This document shows, piece by piece, positions 60,537 to 64,000 of a stretch of 64,000 bases of DNA (position 1 is its first letter; the number at the start of each line of letters is the position of its first letter). Location of the stretch: positions 1 through 64,000 of the forward strand of contig NZ_JACVQF010000101.1 in assembly GCF_014534645.1 (NCBI RefSeq), read 5' to 3'. The DNA comes from Streptomyces griseicoloratus. Lineage in GTDB: Bacteria; Actinomycetota; Actinomycetes; Streptomycetales; Streptomycetaceae. The notes under the pieces are model-generated. The model ran no database searches. It had not been told where the DNA came from and worked only from the letters and a program-made list of their open reading frames with translations. The position numbers were made by a program, and so were the translations under genes.

Positions 60537-61375
60537 CAGGACGTCTTCTCCCGGACGACCCGGTTCTCCAGTCGGCCGATGCCCTCGATCTCGGTGACGA
60601 CCGTCTCGCCGCCGAGGAGGTAGCGCTCGGGCCTGCGGGCGTGGCCGACGCCGCCGGGGGTGCCGGTGGCGATGATGTCACCGGGGTTCAGGCGGACGAT
60701 CGTGGAGACGTACTCGACCAGGTCGACCGGGTCGAAGAGCAGGTCGCCGGTGGAGTCGGACTGCATGACCTCGCCGTCGACGAGCAGGCGCACGTCGAGC
60801 GACGGGCGGACCCCGCCGGGCAGCTCGTCGGGGGTGACCAGGTACGGGCCGACGGGGGTGGTGGAGTCCCACGTCTTGCCCTGCAGCCACTCGCGGCTGC
60901 GGAACTGCCAGTCCCGGCAGGTGATGTCGTTCAGCACCGTGAAGCCGGCGACGGCCCGCTCGGCCTCCTCGCCGCGCGCCCGGCGCACGGACGCGCCGAC
61001 GACGACGGCGAGTTCCACCTCCCAGTCGAAGCGGTCGGTCTCCGCCGGGCGCACGATCTCGTCCCGCGCACCGATCAGGGCGTCGGCGAACTTGGCGAAC
61101 AGCGTGGGGTGTTCCGGCAGGTCCCGGCCCATCTCCTGGATGTGGTTGCGGTAGTTGAGGCCGACGCACACCACCTTCGACGGGGCGGGCACCACGGGCG
61201 CGAAGTCGGCGCCCTCCACCGGGTACGTCGCCCCGGTCGCCGTCGCGGCGCGCTCGGCCCAGCCCTCCTGGGCGAGCAGGGCCCCCAGGTCGGGGGCGCC
61301 GAGGTCGACCAGGACCTCGCCGTCGAGCCTGACGGCCCGGGTGGCGCCGCCGGTGCGGAGGGTGGCGAGCTTCAT
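60536..61375 (-). CDS. Fumarylacetoacetate-hydrolase family enzyme (probable fumarylpyruvate hydrolase)
   Basis: 279 residues of the FAH C-terminal fold: KVVCVGLNYRNHIQEMG, acidic metal ligands in DWEVELAVVVG and NDITCRDWQFRS, then DIIATGTPGGVG. In the gentisate pathway this enzyme splits fumarylpyruvate to fumarate and pyruvate. The start overlaps the dioxygenase stop (ATGA). Confidence 0.92.
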   Translation of the reverse strand: MKLATLRTGGATRAVRLDGEVLVDLGAPDLGALLAQEGWAERAATATGATYPVEGADFAPVVPAPSKVVCVGLNYRNHIQEMGRDLPEHPTLFAKFADALIGARDEIVRPAETDRFDWEVELAVVVGASVRRARGEEAERAVAGFTVLNDITCRDWQFRSREWLQGKTWDSTTPVGPYLVTPDELPGGVRPSLDVRLLVDGEVMQSDSTGDLLFDPVDLVEYVSTIVRLNPGDIIATGTPGGVGHARRPERYLLGGETVVTEIEGIGRLENRVVREKTS

Positions 61376-62541
61376 CGGGGGTTTCCTTCCACATGGGTGC
61401 GGTCGAGCCGCAGGGCTTCGAAGACGGGCGAGTCGCTGAACCGGAAGAGGTCCAGGGCGCCGGAGTCGGAGTCGGTGGAGCCGGCCTCGGAGCGGACCGA
61501 GAGCGGCTGCCAGGAGGGGACGGCGAACAGGTCGCCGCGGGTGACCGACCAGGTGGTCCCGCCGACGGTGACGGTGCCGGAACCGTCGAAGACCTGGTAG
61601 ACCGACGAGCCGGTCTCGCGCACCGGCGCGGTCTCGGCGCCGCGTGCGATGCGGTGCATCTCGGCCCGGAGGGTCGGCAGCACGTCGGCTCCGGTCGCCG
61701 GGTCGGTGAACCGTACGGCGGCGTGACCGGGCTCGACGGTGCCGCCGTACCCTTCCGCCTCCAGGGCGAGCTGGTCGGCCAGGGCGCGGTCGGTGTGCTC
61801 CCAGCGGTAGGCGAGCAGCGGCGAGCCGGGGCCGGTGATGCCGGCCGAGACCGGGCGCAGGCCGGGGTGGCCCCACAGGCGCTCGGCGCGGGAACGCTCG
61901 GGGGTGATCCGCTCGGCGTCGCCGATCTCGTCCCGCCCGAACTCGAAGAACTGCGTCTCGGTGGCGTACTGGAAGGGGATGTCCAGCCCGTCGATCCAGG
62001 CCATCGGCTCGGCGGTGGCGTTGTGGTGGGCGTGCCAGTTCCAGCCGGCCTGCGGGAGGAAGTCGCCGCGCCGCATGGCCACCGGGTCGCGCCCGACGAC
62101 CGTCCACACGCCCTCGCCCTCGACGACGAAGCGGAAGGCGTGCTGGGTGTGCCGGTGCTCGGGGGCGTCCTCGCCCGGCATGAGGTACTGGATGGCCGCC
62201 CACAGCGTCGGGGTGGCGAACGGCCGCCCGCCGAGGGAGGGGTTGGCCAGCGCGATGGCCCGGCGCTCGCCGCCACGGCCGACGGGGACCAGGTCGCCGG
62301 CCCGCGCCGCCAGCTCCCGCAGCCGCTCCCAGCGCCACAGGTGCGGCACGGCGCGCGAGCGCGGGTGGGCCGGCATCAGGTCGCCGATCTCGGTCCACAG
62401 CGGTACGAGCAGCTCCTGCTCGAAGCCCCGGTACAGCTCTTCGAGCGCCGGGGTGACCTCGGGTTGCCCCTCCGCGGTGACGGCCTGGAGCCGGACCGGG
62501 GAACCCGTAGCGGTGTCTTGGGCGAGGGAGGACTGAGTCAC
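61372..62541 (-). CDS. Gentisate 1,2-dioxygenase
   Basis: 389 residues from GTG 62541. It is a two-cupin ring-cleavage enzyme: LYRGFEQELLVPLWTEIGDLM and GGERRAIALANPSLGG are family hallmarks, and Fe ligands lie in PGEDAPEHRHTQHAFRFVVEGEG. The second cupin is QVFDGSGTVTVGGTTWSVTRGDLFAVPSWQPLSV. It opens gentisate to maleylpyruvate. In-frame ATGs at 62568 and 62577 are alternatives, but none has a clear ribosome site. A start at 62541 leaves room for a promoter next to the IclR operator. First gene of the operon. Confidence 0.93.
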   Translation of the reverse strand: MTQSSLAQDTATGSPVRLQAVTAEGQPEVTPALEELYRGFEQELLVPLWTEIGDLMPAHPRSRAVPHLWRWERLRELAARAGDLVPVGRGGERRAIALANPSLGGRPFATPTLWAAIQYLMPGEDAPEHRHTQHAFRFVVEGEGVWTVVGRDPVAMRRGDFLPQAGWNWHAHHNATAEPMAWIDGLDIPFQYATETQFFEFGRDEIGDAERITPERSRAERLWGHPGLRPVSAGITGPGSPLLAYRWEHTDRALADQLALEAEGYGGTVEPGHAAVRFTDPATGADVLPTLRAEMHRIARGAETAPVRETGSSVYQVFDGSGTVTVGGTTWSVTRGDLFAVPSWQPLSVRSEAGSTDSDSGALDLFRFSDSPVFEALRLDRTHVEGNPR

Positions 62542-62580
62542 GGACCACAGCGTGCGCCGCGTCCTCATCGCGGGCATGTA

Positions 62581-62599
62581 GATTCTGGAGAGCAGAATC
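62581..62599. promoter_or_regulatory. IclR-type palindromic operator
   Basis: GATTCTGGAGAGCAGAATC has perfect 7-bp arms around a 5-bp spacer. It lies between the divergent gentisate operon and IclR gene, and overlaps a -10-like TAGATT (62579-62584) for the IclR gene. It fits autoregulation plus control of the catabolic operon. Confidence 0.75.
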
Positions 62600-62612
62600 G
62601 TGAGGACGTGCC

Positions 62613-63389
62613 ATGGACAAGCCGCTCAAGACACCACCGCCGTATCCCATCGCCAGCGTGGACCACGCGCTGCGGGCGGCGACGATGCTGCAGATGGAGG
62701 GCGGCGCGACCGTGTCGCAGATCGCCGAGCGGCTGGGTGTCGCCAGGTCGACCGCGCACCGGGTCCTGGCGATGCTCGTCTACCGGGATTTCGCCGTGCA
62801 GGACGAGGACCGCGTCTACCGTGCCGGGCCGGTGCTGGAGCTCGCGGCGCACTCCCAGTCCCTCGTGTCCCGGCTGCGCGCGGCGGCGCTGCCGCATCTG
62901 CACCGGCTCGTCGGTCTCCTGGACGAGACCGCGAACCTGATCGTGCGCACGGGGGACACGGCCCGTTTCATCGCCAGTGTCGAATGCCGGCAGGCGCTGC
63001 GGGTCGGCTCCCGGGAGGGCATGGTCTTCCCGGCCCATCGCACGACGGCGGGGCTGCTCCTGCTGGCCGACCTCACCGACGAGGAACTGGAGGAGGTCTA
63101 CGCCCCCGGGCGCTACCGCGACCGCCCGGCCGACCGCCCGGATCTCGCCCGGCTGCGGACGGAGCTGAGGCGGCTGCGCCGCAACGGGTTCGCCGTCAAC
63201 AAGGAGCGGTCCGAACGCGGGCTGGTCGCCGTCGGCGTACCGGTGCGCGACGCGCGGGGCACCGCGCTGGCCGGCCTGTCGGTGTCGATGCCGGGCGTGC
63301 GGTACGACCCGCACGCGCTCCAGTCCCTGGTGGCCACGCTGAACGCCACGGCACGCGCCCTGGAGAGGGACCTGGCGGAGGGGCCCTGA
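62613..63389 (+). CDS. IclR-family regulator of the gentisate operon
   Basis: 258 residues. The N-terminal winged helix (VDHALRAATMLQMEGGATVSQIAERLGVARSTAHRVLAML) and C-terminal effector domain (LRAAALPHLHRLVGLLDETANLIV, FPAHRTTAGLLLLADL, RGLVAVGVPVRDARGTALAGLSVSMPG) are complete. IclR proteins commonly regulate aromatic catabolism in response to the substrate. ATG 62613 has GAGGACG upstream. It is divergent from the gentisate genes, with the palindrome between. Confidence 0.94.
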   Translation: MDKPLKTPPPYPIASVDHALRAATMLQMEGGATVSQIAERLGVARSTAHRVLAMLVYRDFAVQDEDRVYRAGPVLELAAHSQSLVSRLRAAALPHLHRLVGLLDETANLIVRTGDTARFIASVECRQALRVGSREGMVFPAHRTTAGLLLLADLTDEELEEVYAPGRYRDRPADRPDLARLRTELRRLRRNGFAVNKERSERGLVAVGVPVRDARGTALAGLSVSMPGVRYDPHALQSLVATLNATARALERDLAEGP

Positions 63390-63489
63390 GTCGCCGGCGG
63401 CCGGGCTGCGCCCTCGACGGGCACACGGACCCCACAGCCCTGCCGGTGCCCGCCGCCGACCCGCGGTTGGACGCCGTCCGCGCGCACCT

Positions 63490-64000
63490 TCACGAGTCCT
63501 CGTCGTCCCGGTCTTCCGGAGACCGCTCGTCGACGACCCCGGCGAAGGCCGAGGCGACGAGCGCGACCGCGCTGTCGCCGTCGCGGGCCAGTTGACGAAG
63601 GATCTCCTGAGCGGCGGTCCCCGGCAGCTCGACCAGCGCCTGGGTCAGACGTAGCCGCGTCGCGGAGTCCGCGGTGGGCGCGGCGAGTTCGTCGGCCAGT
63701 GCGGTCGTGATCCGGTCCGCGCACCCGGGGTCCTGGGACAGCGCTCCCAGGACCTCCGCCGCTTCGACGTCGTTGCAGCCCTCGACGACCATGGCGACGA
63801 GCGTCGGCACGGCGCCGGTGACGCCACGCCTGCCCAACGCGAGAGCCGCGTACCTGCGCACCGTGGGGTCCGGGTCCCCGAGCGCGTCCGCCAGCACCGC
63901 GGTCGCTCCCGGGGCGTCGGCCATCTCGGCGATCGCCCGCACCGCGCGTCGCCGGACGTCGACGTCCGGCGAGTGCACGCCGGCGGCCAGTGCCGCAACA
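63490..64000 (-). CDS. HEAT-repeat protein, partial (start lies beyond the window)
   Basis: The last 170 or so residues of a longer protein. The frame is open through base 64000 (VAALAAGVHSPDVDVRRRAV), so the true start is outside. Repeated helical pairs (ATAVLADALGDPDPTVRRYAALALGRRG, ADRITTALADELAAP) are PBS-lyase/HEAT-type repeats with an acidic tail. It is probably a protein-interaction scaffold; no enzymatic motif is seen. Confidence 0.8.
   Translation of the reverse strand, partial: VAALAAGVHSPDVDVRRRAVRAIAEMADAPGATAVLADALGDPDPTVRRYAALALGRRGVTGAVPTLVAMVVEGCNDVEAAEVLGALSQDPGCADRITTALADELAAPTADSATRLRLTQALVELPGTAAQEILRQLARDGDSAVALVASAFAGVVDERSPEDRDDEDS

Noticed and set aside
62541-62577. 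ATG 62577 or 62568 as the gentisate dioxygenase start
   Set aside because: These would start within or next to the operator and leave no room for a promoter, and the extra residues are not family-like. The choice is still uncertain.

Overview
This 64-kb window is very GC-rich and looks like a Streptomyces chromosome, or a close relative. The signs are near-exclusive G/C in third codon positions, SARP/AfsR-type regulators, a mycothiol-type maleylpyruvate isomerase, an actinobacterial acyl-CoA carboxylase epsilon subunit, and rare TTA leucine codons in two genes. No rRNA, tRNA, CRISPR array or insertion sequence was recognised.

Region 1 (1-36 kb) is a non-ribosomal peptide biosynthetic locus. 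Two minus-strand NRPS genes overlap by ATGA. The upstream one (14849-21130) reads C-T-C-A-T-E. The downstream one (1-14852, running off the left edge) reads C-A-T-E / C-A-T / C-A-T-E(degenerate) / C-T-E. Two of the six modules have a condensation and a carrier domain but no adenylation domain, so their building blocks must be loaded in trans. The only complete module of the first protein has an Asn/Asp-type specificity code. Just upstream, in one ATGA-coupled operon, lie a large secreted PA14/RHS-repeat protein, a SyrP/TauD-type dioxygenase (probable Asp/Asn beta-hydroxylase) and a P450. Beside them are an orphan NarL-type response regulator, an 85-aa stand-alone LysR DNA-binding domain, a MacB-like ABC exporter (ATPase plus FtsX permease), a second P450 and an ABC1/UbiB kinase.

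Region 2 (36-50 kb) is regulator-rich. It has two large SARP-NB-ARC regulators, each near a tiny plus-strand gene. One tiny gene encodes a secreted peptide with three DDPWT repeats. The other is preceded by a ladder of 11-bp-spaced heptamers typical of SARP sites. Next come an operon of a degenerate prenyl-synthase-like protein with acyl-CoA carboxylase beta and epsilon subunits, a secreted Trp/Cys-containing protein, a FabD-like acyltransferase coupled to an IclR regulator, and two paralogous LuxR-type regulators. One of the LuxR genes has a TTA codon, suggesting bldA control.

Region 3 (51-58 kb) is a small, possibly independent biosynthetic operon: a C-less A-T-TE NRPS-like synthetase, an NAD-dependent epimerase/dehydratase and a SnoaL-like protein. 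It is followed by a LysR regulator divergent from a flavodoxin-fold oxidoreductase, and by an intact long-chain polyprenyl diphosphate synthase.

Region 4 (58.4-64 kb) is a catabolic gentisate operon: gentisate dioxygenase, fumarylpyruvate hydrolase, maleylpyruvate isomerase and an FAD aromatic hydroxylase. It is divergent from an IclR regulator, with a clear palindromic operator between them. The window ends inside a HEAT-repeat gene.

All calls come from reading the sequence and translations by eye. Family assignments rest on recognised motifs; no database search was run.
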